Shown: positions 10,165-19,809, numbered from the stretch's first letter. The stretch is DNA of 64,000 nucleotides from Sphaerobacteraceae bacterium (GCA_007695115.1 REEK01000112.1:1-64000); one strand, 5' to 3'. A program made the numbers and translations. Notes: generated by a model not told the origin, from the sequence alone.

Positions 10165-10937
10165 TGTCCGGGATCCACGATCAGCTACTCGCCGCAATCG
10201 AACAGGAACAGGGTGCGCTGCTGGCGACTCAGATGTCTGGCGACAAGCCGGGAGCGAAACTGCTGCTCCTCGATGACGGGACATCTCAAGGGAAGCTCGC
10301 TCCGGCAGCGCTCGATCAGCAGGTCCGGGCTGATGGTCAGTCGATGTTGAACTCCGGTGAGGCAACCAGCCGGAGCTACGAGGTCGATGGCGCGACGGTC
10401 GATGTCTATCTCGAGAGCCATCTTCCCCCGCGCAGAATGGTGATCGTCGGCGCAGTCCACACGGCGATTCACCTGGTGGCATTCGCCAGGGAGTTCGGCT
10501 GCCACACCACGGTCGTCGACGCCCGGGAGATGTTCGCCACTCGAGAGCGGTTCCCGCACGCCGATGAATTGCTCATTGGCTGGCCGGACGAGATCATGCC
10601 GGATCTCAACCTTGGACCGCAGACGGACATCGTCATGCTGGCGCATGATCCGAAATTCGAGGATCCAGCAATGGAAGTTGCCCTGAAAAGCCGGGCAGGC
10701 TACATCGGAGCCATGGGCAGCAAGAACACCAGCGCTGCCCGCGATGAGCGTCTGAAAGCTCGCGGATTCACCGACGAACAGATTTCCCGGATTCACGGGC
10801 CAGTCGGCCTCAACCTCGGCGGCAAAACACCACCAGAGATCGCGATCAGCATCATGGCGGAGATTGTAGCCGTGCGACGAGGTAAAGACCCACGCGCGTC
10901 TTCCTCACCGCTGCAGCCGGCGAAGTCGGATCAGTAA
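10164..10937 (+). CDS. XdhC family protein with Rossmann domain
   Basis: The 257-residue product carries the C-terminal XdhC Rossmann domain: RMVIVGAVHTAIHLVAFARE, the DAREMFATRERFPHAD segment, and the family signature GYIGAMGSK...RLHGPVGLNLGG-like region (here IHGPVGLNLGGKTPPEIAISI). Its N-terminal 80 residues resemble a degenerate XdhC_CoxI domain. The start codon overlaps the stop of the preceding gene by one base. A role in Moco sulfuration or insertion for CoxL is inferred from family and position. Confidence 0.9.
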   Translation: MSGIHDQLLAAIEQEQGALLATQMSGDKPGAKLLLLDDGTSQGKLAPAALDQQVRADGQSMLNSGEATSRSYEVDGATVDVYLESHLPPRRMVIVGAVHTAIHLVAFAREFGCHTTVVDAREMFATRERFPHADELLIGWPDEIMPDLNLGPQTDIVMLAHDPKFEDPAMEVALKSRAGYIGAMGSKNTSAARDERLKARGFTDEQISRIHGPVGLNLGGKTPPEIAISIMAEIVAVRRGKDPRASSSPLQPAKSDQ

Positions 10938-10944
10938 CCGGCAT

Positions 10945-11571
10945 ATGTCGAATGAATGCCGGATCGCTGCGGTCGTCCTTGCCGCCGGTGGATCGACCCG
11001 TCTGGGACATCCAAAACAACTGCTGCAACTCGGGGAGCGTGTACTTATCGATCACACGCTGAGTGCCGTGCGTCGGGCCGGGCACATCGACGACTACTTC
11101 ATCATCCTCGGCCATGCAGAAGATGACATTCGTGCGCAATCTGATCTCACAGGCTTTACACAGATCAGCAATTCCACCTACAGTGAAGGCCAGAGCACCA
11201 GCGTGCGAATCGCGATCGAGCAGATTCCTGAGGCGATCGACGCGGCTGTTTTTGTGCTAGCCGATCAACCGCTCCAGGTACCGGACGTTATCGAGCGGCT
11301 CGCCGCCAGCTATCGGGAGAATCCGGCGCCGATCATTCAGCCGGTTTACGCCGACGGACCGGGCAACCCGGTGCTCATCTCCCGGGATGTCTTCCCGGAT
11401 CTCGCGCATCTGACCGGCGATACCGGCGCCAGGCCAGTGCTGAAGCGTCGGAAAGCAGAAATCAGAAAGATTGACTGCTCCGAGTGGAGCCGCCCGCTGG
11501 ACGTCGATACAGTCGAGGACTACGAACGTATCAAGCAACAGTACGAACTGGGAGAACTGGACCAGTCATGA
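10945..11571 (+). CDS. mocA: MobA-like NTP transferase / molybdenum cofactor cytidylyltransferase
   Basis: MocA-type enzymes convert Moco to the cytidine dinucleotide form (MCD) used by CO dehydrogenase-class enzymes. The 208-residue protein starts with the nucleotidyltransferase signature VVLAAGGSTRLGHPKQLL and has the metal-binding VLADQPLQVP segment and NPVLISRDVFPDL. Seven bases separate it from xdhC, and its stop overlaps the next start (ATGA). MCD rather than MGD is inferred from the cox context. Confidence 0.9.
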   Translation: MSNECRIAAVVLAAGGSTRLGHPKQLLQLGERVLIDHTLSAVRRAGHIDDYFIILGHAEDDIRAQSDLTGFTQISNSTYSEGQSTSVRIAIEQIPEAIDAAVFVLADQPLQVPDVIERLAASYRENPAPIIQPVYADGPGNPVLISRDVFPDLAHLTGDTGARPVLKRRKAEIRKIDCSEWSRPLDVDTVEDYERIKQQYELGELDQS

Positions 11572-12104
11572 GCTATAACTTCGGCCAGCCGATTGTCTAT
11601 TGCCCCCACTGTGCCACCACGGTCGATTTCCGGGAGATCGCCGGTCGACAGCGGCCGTTCTGTGCGGCATGTGAGACCGCCTTCTTCGAAGATCCCAAGC
11701 TCGCCGTGGCTGTCGTCATCGAACAGGATGGCAAAGTCGCGTTGCAACGGAGAACCATCGACCCCGGCAAAGGCCTCTGGACATTTCCCTCCGGGTTCGT
11801 CGATCGTGGCGAGCCAATCGAAGAGGCAGCCGTTCGCGAAGCCTGGGAAGAGGTTGGGTTGACTGTGCAGCTTGATCGCTTGCTCGGGGTATATTCCAGC
11901 CCGGGGGAGACGGTAGTTCTGTCCGTGTTCGTGGCCACTCCGCAGGCGGGTCGGCTGCAATCGCTCGATGAAAATGACGCGGTTGGCTTCTTCGCCCCGA
12001 ACGAACTGCCAGACCTCGCCTTCCCCAATGATCAGGCGATCATCGAGACCTGGCGCTCCGGGACAGTTCGACCAATCGAGACGCCGCATCTCGATTTCTC
12101 CTGA
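11568..12104 (+). CDS. NUDIX hydrolase with N-terminal zinc ribbon
   Basis: The 178-residue protein has an N-terminal zinc ribbon (CPHC...CAAC) followed by a NUDIX fold. The NUDIX box is complete: GFVDRGEPIEEAAVREAWEEVG, with the REAWEEVG core. The ATG at 11568 overlaps the mocA stop, so translation is coupled. The zinc-ribbon arrangement resembles NudC/ADP-ribose pyrophosphatase-type enzymes. The substrate is unknown. Its place in the cox operon suggests clearance of a nucleotide by-product such as a dinucleotide cofactor, which is speculation. Confidence 0.88.
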   Translation: MSYNFGQPIVYCPHCATTVDFREIAGRQRPFCAACETAFFEDPKLAVAVVIEQDGKVALQRRTIDPGKGLWTFPSGFVDRGEPIEEAAVREAWEEVGLTVQLDRLLGVYSSPGETVVLSVFVATPQAGRLQSLDENDAVGFFAPNELPDLAFPNDQAIIETWRSGTVRPIETPHLDFS

Positions 12105-12220
12105 ACACCGCCACTACCGCGAGATTCGCGGTAAGGTAGCGGAATGATCCAGTTTTCATTCGTCTGACTCATTAGCCAGGACACCCATCTCAGGCGACAC
12201 CATCATGAGAGGAGCGCACC

Positions 12221-14515
12221 ATGAGCGCGATTCCCGGACTTTCAGGCCGTTACACCGGCAAATCAGTTCGCCGGGTCGATGATCGACGGCTGGTCACCGG
12301 AGCCGGGCAGTTCGTCGACGATGTCCACATCCACGGCACGCTCCACGCTGCGTTCGTCCGCAGTCCATACGCACATGCACATATTCGAGACATCGACGCC
12401 AGTGCCGCTCTGGACATGGATGGCGTGGTGACGGTGATCACCGGACGGGATCTGCCCGCGTTGATGCCGCCGATCATCAGTCGCCCGGATTTGCCACCGG
12501 ATCGAACGCTGGAACGCTATCCCATCACCCCGGACAAGGCACGCTTTGCTGGAGATGCCGTTGCCGTGGTCATCGCCGAGCGCGAGGACCTGGCGCGTGA
12601 TGCCGCAACGATGGTGAAGGTCGAATACGAGCAGATCGAAGCAGTTACCGATCCCCGCAAAGCGCTGGAAGATAGCGCTCCCCGGCTCTATGAGCACTGG
12701 GATAGCAATCTCGCGTTTCTCTGGGAAGTCGAACATGGAGATCTGGCCGGCGCGTTCGAGTCCGCTGAGCACGAAGTGTCGATCGAGCTCTACAACCAGC
12801 GCGTCCATGTCACGTTCATCGAACCGCGCTGCGTGCTGGCGAACTGGGTACCTGACACTGAGGAGATGACCGTCTGGGCTTCGACCCAGGTCCCCCACAC
12901 CGTTCGCGGGGGCATTGCAGCCTCGCTCGACCTGGCCGAGTATCAGGTACGTGTTATCGCGCCGGACGTTGGTGGAGCCTTCGGGGCGAAGGGCGGGATC
13001 TATCCGGAGTACCTGCTCTTCCCGGCCATCGCCAAACATCTTGGCAAACCCGTTCACTGGGCCGAGACGCGCACCGAGTGCTTCCAGGCAACCAATCACG
13101 GTCGAGATCAGACGCAGCTTCTCCGGGCAGCCGTGGACAACGACGGCAAGGTACAGGGGCTGGAAGTCAACATCTACGGCAACGTCGGCGCCTACAATGC
13201 GGCGCCAGTGCCGACCCGAAGTGGCGTTATGTCCACCGGTCCGTACCACATCAGGAATTTGCACACGCGCGTCTACGGTGTCATGACCAACACCACCCAG
13301 ATCGGGGCTTACCGGGGTGCCGGCCGTCCAGAGGCCGCCTATATGCTGGAGCGGTTGATGAACGCGATCGCCGATCAGCTCGATCTCGATCCGGTCGATG
13401 TGCGCCGTCGCAACTTCATTCCACCGGAAGCCTTCCCATACATGGGCGCCACCGGTGCCGAGTACGATAGTGGCGACTACGCGAACACGCTCGATGAGGC
13501 ATTGAAGATCGTCGACTACCCGACATTCCGGGCTGAACAACAGGCCGCCCGGGCTGAAGGTCGATACCTCGGGATCGGATTCGGCGTCTACTGTGAGTTC
13601 GCCGGACCGGGCTGGGACAGCGCCTCGGTACGGGTACATCCGTCCGGAGCCGTATCGGCAACCACCGGAACCTCACCCCACGGGCAGGGGCAGGAAACGA
13701 GCCTGGCGCAGATCGTTGCCGACGTGCTGGGGGTTGACATCGAAGCGGTACGAGTTCGTGCCAGCGACACGTCGATCACTCCACAGGGAGTTGGCACCTT
13801 CGGAAGCCGTGGAACATCGATCGGCGGGTCGGCAATGTTCGCCGCATCCCAGAAGGTTCTGGAGAAGGCGAAGAAGATCGCCGCTGGTCAACTCGAAGCG
13901 GCTGTGGAAGACATCGAGCAAGCAGATGACGTGTTCTCGGTGCGCGGTGCGCCCGATCGGAAAATCACGTTCAAGGAAATTGCCAGGGCTGCCTATACCC
14001 CGGGTCTCCCGGACGGCCTGGAGCTTGGCCTCGACGAGACCGGGTTCTTCACGCCAAAGGGACGGACCTTCCCGTTCGGTGTCCACGTTGCAATCGTGGA
14101 GATTGATAAGGAGAGTGGCGAGCTGGAGGTCAAGCGGTACGTCGCAGTTGACGATTGCGGGCCGATGATCAACCCCAAACTTGTCGAAGACCAGGTTGTT
14201 GGCGGTCTGGCTCAGGGATTTGGACAGGCTCTGCAGGAGCAGATTGTCTATGACGAGGGTGGCCAGCTTCTCACGGCCACGCTGATGGACTACGCTCCAC
14301 CGCGAGCCCACCAGTTGCCGAACTTCGAGACCGCTCACACCGTCACCCCGAGCCCGTTCAATCCGCTCGGTGTCAAAGGCGTTGGCGAGGCCGGAACAAC
14401 AGGTGCACCACCAGCACTGGTGAATGCGGCGCTCGATGCGCTGAAGCCGTTCGGCGTGACGCATCTGGATATGCCACTCACCCCGGAGCGACTCTGGCGA
14501 GCGATCAACGATTAA
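12221..14515 (+). CDS. coxL: Molybdopterin-binding large subunit CoxL, form II
   Basis: This is the 764-residue catalytic subunit that binds the Mo-molybdopterin cytosine dinucleotide. The active-site loop reads AYRGAGRPEAAY, the signature of form II (putative CO dehydrogenase) rather than AYRCSFR of the proven form I enzymes, so CO oxidation is not assured. Other cofactor segments are GGAFGAKGG, GQGQET and the C-terminal GVGEAGTTGAPPAL. The start is an ATG with GAGAGGAG upstream. It is last in the cluster, 116 nt after the NUDIX gene, and a strong hairpin at 14556-14582 follows. Confidence 0.95.
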   Translation: MSAIPGLSGRYTGKSVRRVDDRRLVTGAGQFVDDVHIHGTLHAAFVRSPYAHAHIRDIDASAALDMDGVVTVITGRDLPALMPPIISRPDLPPDRTLERYPITPDKARFAGDAVAVVIAEREDLARDAATMVKVEYEQIEAVTDPRKALEDSAPRLYEHWDSNLAFLWEVEHGDLAGAFESAEHEVSIELYNQRVHVTFIEPRCVLANWVPDTEEMTVWASTQVPHTVRGGIAASLDLAEYQVRVIAPDVGGAFGAKGGIYPEYLLFPAIAKHLGKPVHWAETRTECFQATNHGRDQTQLLRAAVDNDGKVQGLEVNIYGNVGAYNAAPVPTRSGVMSTGPYHIRNLHTRVYGVMTNTTQIGAYRGAGRPEAAYMLERLMNAIADQLDLDPVDVRRRNFIPPEAFPYMGATGAEYDSGDYANTLDEALKIVDYPTFRAEQQAARAEGRYLGIGFGVYCEFAGPGWDSASVRVHPSGAVSATTGTSPHGQGQETSLAQIVADVLGVDIEAVRVRASDTSITPQGVGTFGSRGTSIGGSAMFAASQKVLEKAKKIAAGQLEAAVEDIEQADDVFSVRGAPDRKITFKEIARAAYTPGLPDGLELGLDETGFFTPKGRTFPFGVHVAIVEIDKESGELEVKRYVAVDDCGPMINPKLVEDQVVGGLAQGFGQALQEQIVYDEGGQLLTATLMDYAPPRAHQLPNFETAHTVTPSPFNPLGVKGVGEAGTTGAPPALVNAALDALKPFGVTHLDMPLTPERLWRAIND

Positions 14516-14555
14516 CAGAGGCTCAGGACAAGTCCCAGACTCACGTTGAACGAAA

Positions 14556-14582
14556 AACGGGAGGGCGCAGGGCCCTCCCGTT
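14556..14582. terminator. Shared terminator between coxL and ccmD
   Basis: A perfect 11-bp stem (AACGGGAGGGC with GCCCTCCCGTT, 5-nt loop) sits between convergent coxL and ccmD. On the minus strand it is followed by TTTTTCG, so it is a classic intrinsic terminator for the ccm operon. It probably also stops coxL transcripts. Confidence 0.85.
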
Positions 14583-14606
14583 CCTCATCCGTTGTGCGAA
14601 TCGAGG

Positions 14607-14753
14607 CTAGCGGTCCTCGGGGTGCTCTTCCACCTTGATTGCTTTCACCTCTTCGGTCAGGCTCTGCGCCTGGCTATTGATCGACCAGAGGTAGACCGCA
14701 AACACTAGCCAGCTGATACCGAATGCCAGGAAGAGATAGGTTTCGTTATCCAT
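14607..14753 (-). CDS. ccmD: CcmD, small heme exporter subunit
   Basis: CcmD stabilises the CcmABC-CcmE complex that releases holo-CcmE. The 48-residue product starts MDNETYLFLAFGISWLVFAV, a single membrane helix, followed by a charged cytoplasmic tail (EEVKAIKVEEHPEDR). This is the usual CcmD topology and size. Its ATG overlaps the ccmC TAA by one base (TAATG). It is too short for most automatic calls, but the position directly after ccmC makes it convincing. Confidence 0.85.
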   Translation of the reverse strand: MDNETYLFLAFGISWLVFAVYLWSINSQAQSLTEEVKAIKVEEHPEDR

Positions 14754-15529
14754 TACGCGGTAACTCCCTTCGTCGACTTCTCGTCGGCGTGTTGTTGGAT
14801 CGCTTGATTCGTTCTGGCGTCGGCCTCGGCATCAGCCATCGCCAGACTGTAGTCGGCCAGCTCGTCCTTCGCCTGCTCGATGAGCATTTTCTGATAAACC
14901 AGATAGAAGAAGAACAGCGTGAAGGCGAGCATCGACACGCTCAGCGTGTAGATCATCGAATCCGGCATCGCCGGGCCACCACTCTGCGTGACGATCGGTT
15001 CTGGGTGAAGCGTCCGCCACCAGCGGACCGACATGTGAATGATCGGAACATCGATAAAGCCGATGATACCGACAACCGCGGCGTACCGCATTGCGCGTTC
15101 CTGGTCAGAGATATAGGCCCGGATCATGAAATAGCCGAGATAGATGAACCAGAGAATGAGCGTTGTGGTCAGGCGAGCATCCCACTCCCAGAACGTTCCC
15201 CAGATCGGTCGACCCCAGAGTGATCCGGTGATGATCACCAGCGTGGTGAACACCAGACCGACTTCCGCCGACGAACGGGCGATCTGATCCCATCTTCGAT
15301 TCCGCTTCACCAGATAGGCAATGCTGGCAACGAATACGATGAAGAATGCGAGATAGGCGATCCACGCCATTGGGAGATGCAGGTAAAAGACACGCTGAAC
15401 GGGTCCCTGCATCGAGTCCTGAGGCGCATACAGGAACATCATGTACAGGGCAACAATCATCGTTACACCTGTGCCGATCGCCAGCCCGATCCCTGTCAGG
15501 CTTCCCCCAAATCGTCCACCTGGTGACAT
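14753..15529 (-). CDS. ccmC: Heme exporter / cytochrome c biogenesis protein CcmC
   Basis: CcmC presents heme to CcmE on the periplasmic face. The 258-residue protein has six predicted membrane helices and the tryptophan-rich heme-binding motif WGTFWEWDARLT. Flanking histidines appear in FYLHLPMAW and IIHMSVRWWR. It follows ccmB by 2 nt and overlaps ccmD. The C-terminal 40 residues are a charged, soluble extension. Confidence 0.95.
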   Translation of the reverse strand: MSPGGRFGGSLTGIGLAIGTGVTMIVALYMMFLYAPQDSMQGPVQRVFYLHLPMAWIAYLAFFIVFVASIAYLVKRNRRWDQIARSSAEVGLVFTTLVIITGSLWGRPIWGTFWEWDARLTTTLILWFIYLGYFMIRAYISDQERAMRYAAVVGIIGFIDVPIIHMSVRWWRTLHPEPIVTQSGGPAMPDSMIYTLSVSMLAFTLFFFYLVYQKMLIEQAKDELADYSLAMADAEADARTNQAIQQHADEKSTKGVTA

Positions 15530-15531
15530 AG

Positions 15532-16200
15532 CTAGTCCTCCACAACCCGGTCGAACACCAGAAACGCGATTGTTAAAAATATTGCGTCAAACGCAGCCAG
15601 CAGATTCACCCACTGCATCAACGACTCGGTTCGATCAGTCAGCACCAGCGTCGTTGCGCGAACCGTGCTGATCACCACCGGCAATGCGACGGGAAACAGC
15701 AGAACCGGCAGCATCACCTCTCGAGCGCGTGTGCTCGCCGCCATTATCGAGAACAGTGTACCCAGCCCGGCAATTCCCAGTGTTCCCAGAAACAGCACCA
15801 CGAACAGCATCGGCTGGTACACCGGCAAATCGAAGAGTGCGCCAAACACCGGAATCGTTACCAGTTGCACCGCAGTAATGAAGATGACGTTCCCCAGCAG
15901 CTTGCCGAGATAGATCATCCCCCGGTCCACCGGCACCAGCAGCAGGCCATCGAACGACCCTTTGTCGCGCTCCAGCGCGACTGCTCTGCCAAGCCCCAGC
16001 AAGCTGGCGAATATGAATGCCACCCATAGCGCCCCGGCACCACTCGGCGCCCGCTCGACGCCTGTCAGATCGAACGCGAAATTAAACGTCACGATCGTCA
16101 GCATAGAAAAGACGAGCATACCGATGACAAGCTCGCGCGATCGAACCTCTGTCAGCAAGTCCTTCCAGACGATCGCCAGAATCTTGTCGACATTACGCAC
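15532..16200 (-). CDS. ccmB: Heme exporter membrane subunit CcmB
   Basis: CcmB is the permease of the CcmAB ABC module. Starting from the GTG at 16200 gives 222 residues (MRNVDKILAIVWKDLL), the normal family length with about six membrane helices. An ATG at 16275 would add 25 basic residues deep inside ccmA and is unlikely. The chosen start overlaps the ccmA stop by 8 nt. The ERDKGSFDGLLL segment is typical of CcmB. Confidence 0.93.
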   Translation of the reverse strand: MRNVDKILAIVWKDLLTEVRSRELVIGMLVFSMLTIVTFNFAFDLTGVERAPSGAGALWVAFIFASLLGLGRAVALERDKGSFDGLLLVPVDRGMIYLGKLLGNVIFITAVQLVTIPVFGALFDLPVYQPMLFVVLFLGTLGIAGLGTLFSIMAASTRAREVMLPVLLFPVALPVVISTVRATTLVLTDRTESLMQWVNLLAAFDAIFLTIAFLVFDRVVED

Positions 16201-16951
16201 CTGGCGCCCCCATATGGGCTTCGACTTCGTTCGCCGTGATGTCAGCTGACGGGCGATCAACACTGATCTGCCCATTGACCATTACCAGCACCCGATCAGC
16301 CACCCGGATACCGAAAGCCAGGTCGTGCGTCGTCATCAACAGTGCCCCACCGGCCTGGCAATGCTCCGCAAGTATCCGCTCCAGCACCCGGACACTCGCC
16401 GGATCGAGCCCTGTATCCGGCTCATCGAACAGCAGGATCGCCGGCTTGTGCAGGATGGCCCGGGCCAGGGCGATTCGCTGGAGCATTCCGCGTGAGAACG
16501 TCCCCACCTGATCGTCCGCCCGCTCGAACAGCTCGACCTGCTGCAGAACTGCGTCGATACGCTGTTCTGCGTCTTCGACCTCGAACATTCGGGCGAAGAA
16601 TTGCAGGTTTTCCCGCGCAGTCAGCGAATCATAGACATACGGCTGATGCGCCAGCACACCAATCTGACCCCGCACGATGATCGCATCGGCTTCGGAGTCA
16701 CGTCCGTTGATCATCAGAGAGCCACGCTGAGGCCGGGAGAGCGTTGAGAGCACGCGGAGCAGTGTCGTCTTGCCTGCACCGTTCGGGCCGAACAGAACGA
16801 CCGCTTCGCCAGCCGGAATGTCGAGGCTCAAATCCCGGAGAACCGTGCGGCGCTCGTAGCGCTTGGTCAGCTTCCGTGCCTGAATCCGGAGCGCGGGAAC
16901 TTCTGCACCCTTGTCCGCATCCGGGTCATTCTTCGTTGCACTTACCGTCAC
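16193..16951 (-). CDS. ccmA: Heme ABC transporter ATP-binding protein CcmA
   Basis: CcmA powers release of holo-CcmE from CcmCD. The 252-residue ATPase has Walker A FGPNGAGKTTL, the ABC signature region FSRGMLQRIALARA, Walker B ILLFDEPDTGLD and the switch histidine in MTTHDLAF. The ABC signature is degenerate (FSRGM), as is common in CcmA. It overlaps the CcmI-like gene by 4 nt. Confidence 0.95.
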   Translation of the reverse strand: MTVSATKNDPDADKGAEVPALRIQARKLTKRYERRTVLRDLSLDIPAGEAVVLFGPNGAGKTTLLRVLSTLSRPQRGSLMINGRDSEADAIIVRGQIGVLAHQPYVYDSLTARENLQFFARMFEVEDAEQRIDAVLQQVELFERADDQVGTFSRGMLQRIALARAILHKPAILLFDEPDTGLDPASVRVLERILAEHCQAGGALLMTTHDLAFGIRVADRVLVMVNGQISVDRPSADITANEVEAHMGAPGA

Positions 16952-17313
16952 GTTGCCTCAGACGGGCGTTCCTGCTCTGCGCTCTGGTGGCGAGCAGCTT
17001 CGCGAAGCTCGGCAATCTCTCGTTCGATATCGGTATCAATGCGGTCCTGCATCTGATCCAGCTGTCGCTGAACCTCTGCAGCCTCCCGTAGATACGATTT
17101 GCGGGTCTCCTCGTAGTGTTCCTGTTCCGCCTTGCCGGTCGCGTAGTCCAGCTCGACGTCCCGGAGCGCTTCGAGCAAATACGTTCGCCGAGCTCTCAGA
17201 TCATTCAACGTGTTCTGCGGTGGCGGCGTATATCGACGTCGCGCTTCGAGAAGCGGCTGCAGCACCAGCGCGAAGATGATCAGTGAGATTCCGACCAGGA
17301 GGATATAGATCAT
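16948..17313 (-). CDS. CcmI-like membrane coiled-coil protein
   Basis: The 121-residue protein has one N-terminal membrane helix (YILLVGISLIIFALVL) followed by a long charged helix predicted to be a coiled coil. This matches the N-terminal part of CcmI/CycH, which recruits apocytochrome to the ligation complex, but the TPR part is absent. Its position between ccmH and ccmA, with 4-nt overlaps on both sides, supports a role in the Ccm machinery. Confidence 0.75.
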   Translation of the reverse strand: MIYILLVGISLIIFALVLQPLLEARRRYTPPPQNTLNDLRARRTYLLEALRDVELDYATGKAEQEHYEETRKSYLREAAEVQRQLDQMQDRIDTDIEREIAELREAARHQSAEQERPSEAT

Positions 17314-17831
17314 CGATCGCTACGCTCATTCCGGTACGAGTCATTGTCATCGAGGTCCTGCAGGATCCGCGCCTCATACTCGGAGAGATCGTCACTCTGA
17401 TCATCGTCTGGGGTGGAACTCTCGCTGCTCGCCTTCTGGCTCGTTGATGGCTTCTTGCGCTGCGTCAGGAAGGTACCCAGCACCAGCGCGCCAATGGCAA
17501 TTCCGACGACCGGCGCCCACCACAACGTCAGGAAGAATCCCGATCGCGGTGGATTCCGGAGAATACCAACGCCATAGCGGTCGACGAAGTAATCGTAGAC
17601 TTCGTCCTCAGTGTAGCCCTCATCGAGACGCTCCTGAACAATTCGCCGCATATCACGGGCGAGCTGCGCATTCGAGTCCCGGACGCTCTGGCCTTCGCAG
17701 ACTGGACAGTTCAGGTTATTGGAGATCTCCAGGGCTTTCGGCGACATCTGCACGTCATCGGCGAGCGCCGACAGCGGAATCAGCGTCACGACCATTCCGA
17801 GCAGTATGCCCATGATCAGCTTACGCTTCAC
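17310..17831 (-). CDS. ccmH: Cytochrome c-type biogenesis protein CcmH/CcmL
   Basis: CcmH is the thioredoxin-like reductant of apocytochrome c heme-binding cysteines. The sequence has a signal peptide (KRKLIMGILLGMVVTLIPLSALA), the redox motif NCPVCEGQS, and a membrane helix after RSGFFLTLWWAPVVG, then an acidic C-terminal tail. The GTG at 17831, preceded by GAGAGGCGG, gives a natural signal-peptide start. It overlaps the ccmF 3' end by 11 nt. Confidence 0.92.
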   Translation of the reverse strand: MKRKLIMGILLGMVVTLIPLSALADDVQMSPKALEISNNLNCPVCEGQSVRDSNAQLARDMRRIVQERLDEGYTEDEVYDYFVDRYGVGILRNPPRSGFFLTLWWAPVVGIAIGALVLGTFLTQRKKPSTSQKASSESSTPDDDQSDDLSEYEARILQDLDDNDSYRNERSDR

Positions 17832-19809
17832 GAAGCACCGCCTCTCGTGCCGGGCCTCTGGCACGTGCACGACTTGGCTTCGGATCGGGCCAGAACAACG
17901 TCAGCATACCGACAACGAACACGCCTCCACCGATCCAGATCCAGCTAACCATCGGATTGATGAACACACGCAGACCCACTGTGCCGGAGTCCTCCCAGCG
18001 ATCGAGTACAACGTAGACGTCATCGATGCCGATCGTCATCACACCCATCTCGGCCGTCGGCTGGTCCTCGAAGTTGCGATAGAAGAAGCGATACGCTTCC
18101 ACCGTTCCCCGGTACTCCCCGTTACGGGCAACAGCGACCGGAGCGGCAATCACACTGGCATCTGCAGTCTCTCGGTTCTCGATGCCCTGGAACGTCACCT
18201 GGTAGTTGCCGATCTCGGCGGTATCACCCGGCTCCATGACGAACTGTCGCTCAGTCTGGAAGAAGTGCGATCCAATGACACCGAGCGCCATGATCGCCAC
18301 CGAAAGATGCACGATATACCCACCATATCGGCGGGAGTTCTTGCGAACCAGCATCCCGAGCGCAACCGGGTACATCTCCCCGGTGCTGCGTCGTCGAGCC
18401 CGGACACCCCGGAAATACTCCAGGATGATCGTGCCTACGGCGAAGATCGTGGCCCCGATCGCAACAGAAGCGAGGATATGCTCGAGCATAATGATCGATG
18501 CCACGGTCGCCAGGACACCAGCTACACCGGGCCAGAGAAGGTTTCGATAGAGCAACGTTGGCGAAGACCGGCGCCAGGCCAGCAGCGGCCCGATACCCAT
18601 CAGAATAATCAGTGCCAGCAGAATCGGACCATTAACCTGATCGTAGAACGGCGGGCCAACCATCAGTTTGGTATCGCGGAAGAGTTCGCTGACGATCGGG
18701 AACACGGTGCCCCAGAACGTTGCGAACGCCATCGCCGTGAAGAGCAGATTATTGAAGAGGAAGCCGCCCTCACGGGAGACGACCGACTCAAGCTGCCGTT
18801 CACTCTGCAGGCCGGGGAGTCGATAGATCAACAGGCCGACGGAGCCGACCATGAGAATGCTCAGGAAGCCCAGGAACCAGGGCCCGACCTCGGATGTCGC
18901 GAATGAGTGGACTGAAGACAGCAAGCCGCTACGCACCACAAAGGTCGCGAACACAGCCAGGAGGAACGACGCCACAATCAGCGACATGTTCCAGATTTTG
19001 AGCATGCCGCGGCGTTCCTGAACGATCACCGAATGGATGAAGGCTGTCGCCGTAAGCCACGGAAGCAGCGCCACGTTCTCAACCGGATCCCATCCCCAGT
19101 AACCGCCCCAGCCGAGCACATGGTATGCCCACCAGGCGCCGATCAGCAGACCCAGGCCAAGCACGCCCCAGGCGATCAACGCCCAGTGACGGATCGCGCG
19201 GATCCAGTCATCCCCCAGCCGGCCGGTAATCAACGCAGCAATGGCGAAAGAGAACGGAATAGCGAAGGCCGCAAACCCACCGAGCAACAACGGTGGATGG
19301 ATCATCATCCCCGGATCACGCAGCAATGGGTTCAGCCCCATGCCCTCATCCGGAACATTGGCCCGGACGGTGAATGGACTGGTGACCATGGTGAGCATGA
19401 CGAGGAAGAAGATGTTGATGGCAAACGATGTTGCCACCACATACGGGATCAGGCTGCGGTCCCGCTTCCGGTGCATCGTGATAGCGATAGCCGAAAGAAC
19501 GGTAGATACCATCGCCCAGTAGAGCAGGCTACCTTCCTGGCCACCCCAGAACGCAGACAGCACGTAGCCCATCGGCATATCGGTGCTGGATCGGCCAGCA
19601 ACGTAGTCCAGACTGAAATCATGGGTAATGAAGGCGTAGAGTAGTGCTCCGGATGCAATCACGACCAGCACAGCCACACCCCACGTGGCGCGGATCGAGC
19701 TGTCTACCAGTTCGGGAATGTTGCGACGAACGCCAATGAGTGCAACAGCGAACCCGTAGATTGAGAGCAGGAGCGCTACTATGAGGACGCCGGAACCAAG
19801 CTCCGCCAC
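17821..19809 (-). CDS. ccmF: Heme lyase CcmF
   Basis: CcmF joins heme to apocytochrome c. The 662-residue polytopic membrane protein has the WWD domain GGYWGWDPVENVALLPW and conserved periplasmic-facing histidines in IHPPLLLGG and VHSFATSEVG. Length and topology match the family. It follows ccmE by 19 nt in the operon. Confidence 0.95.
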   Translation of the reverse strand: MAELGSGVLIVALLLSIYGFAVALIGVRRNIPELVDSSIRATWGVAVLVVIASGALLYAFITHDFSLDYVAGRSSTDMPMGYVLSAFWGGQEGSLLYWAMVSTVLSAIAITMHRKRDRSLIPYVVATSFAINIFFLVMLTMVTSPFTVRANVPDEGMGLNPLLRDPGMMIHPPLLLGGFAAFAIPFSFAIAALITGRLGDDWIRAIRHWALIAWGVLGLGLLIGAWWAYHVLGWGGYWGWDPVENVALLPWLTATAFIHSVIVQERRGMLKIWNMSLIVASFLLAVFATFVVRSGLLSSVHSFATSEVGPWFLGFLSILMVGSVGLLIYRLPGLQSERQLESVVSREGGFLFNNLLFTAMAFATFWGTVFPIVSELFRDTKLMVGPPFYDQVNGPILLALIILMGIGPLLAWRRSSPTLLYRNLLWPGVAGVLATVASIIMLEHILASVAIGATIFAVGTIILEYFRGVRARRRSTGEMYPVALGMLVRKNSRRYGGYIVHLSVAIMALGVIGSHFFQTERQFVMEPGDTAEIGNYQVTFQGIENRETADASVIAAPVAVARNGEYRGTVEAYRFFYRNFEDQPTAEMGVMTIGIDDVYVVLDRWEDSGTVGLRVFINPMVSWIWIGGGVFVVGMLTLFWPDPKPSRARARGPAREAVLREA

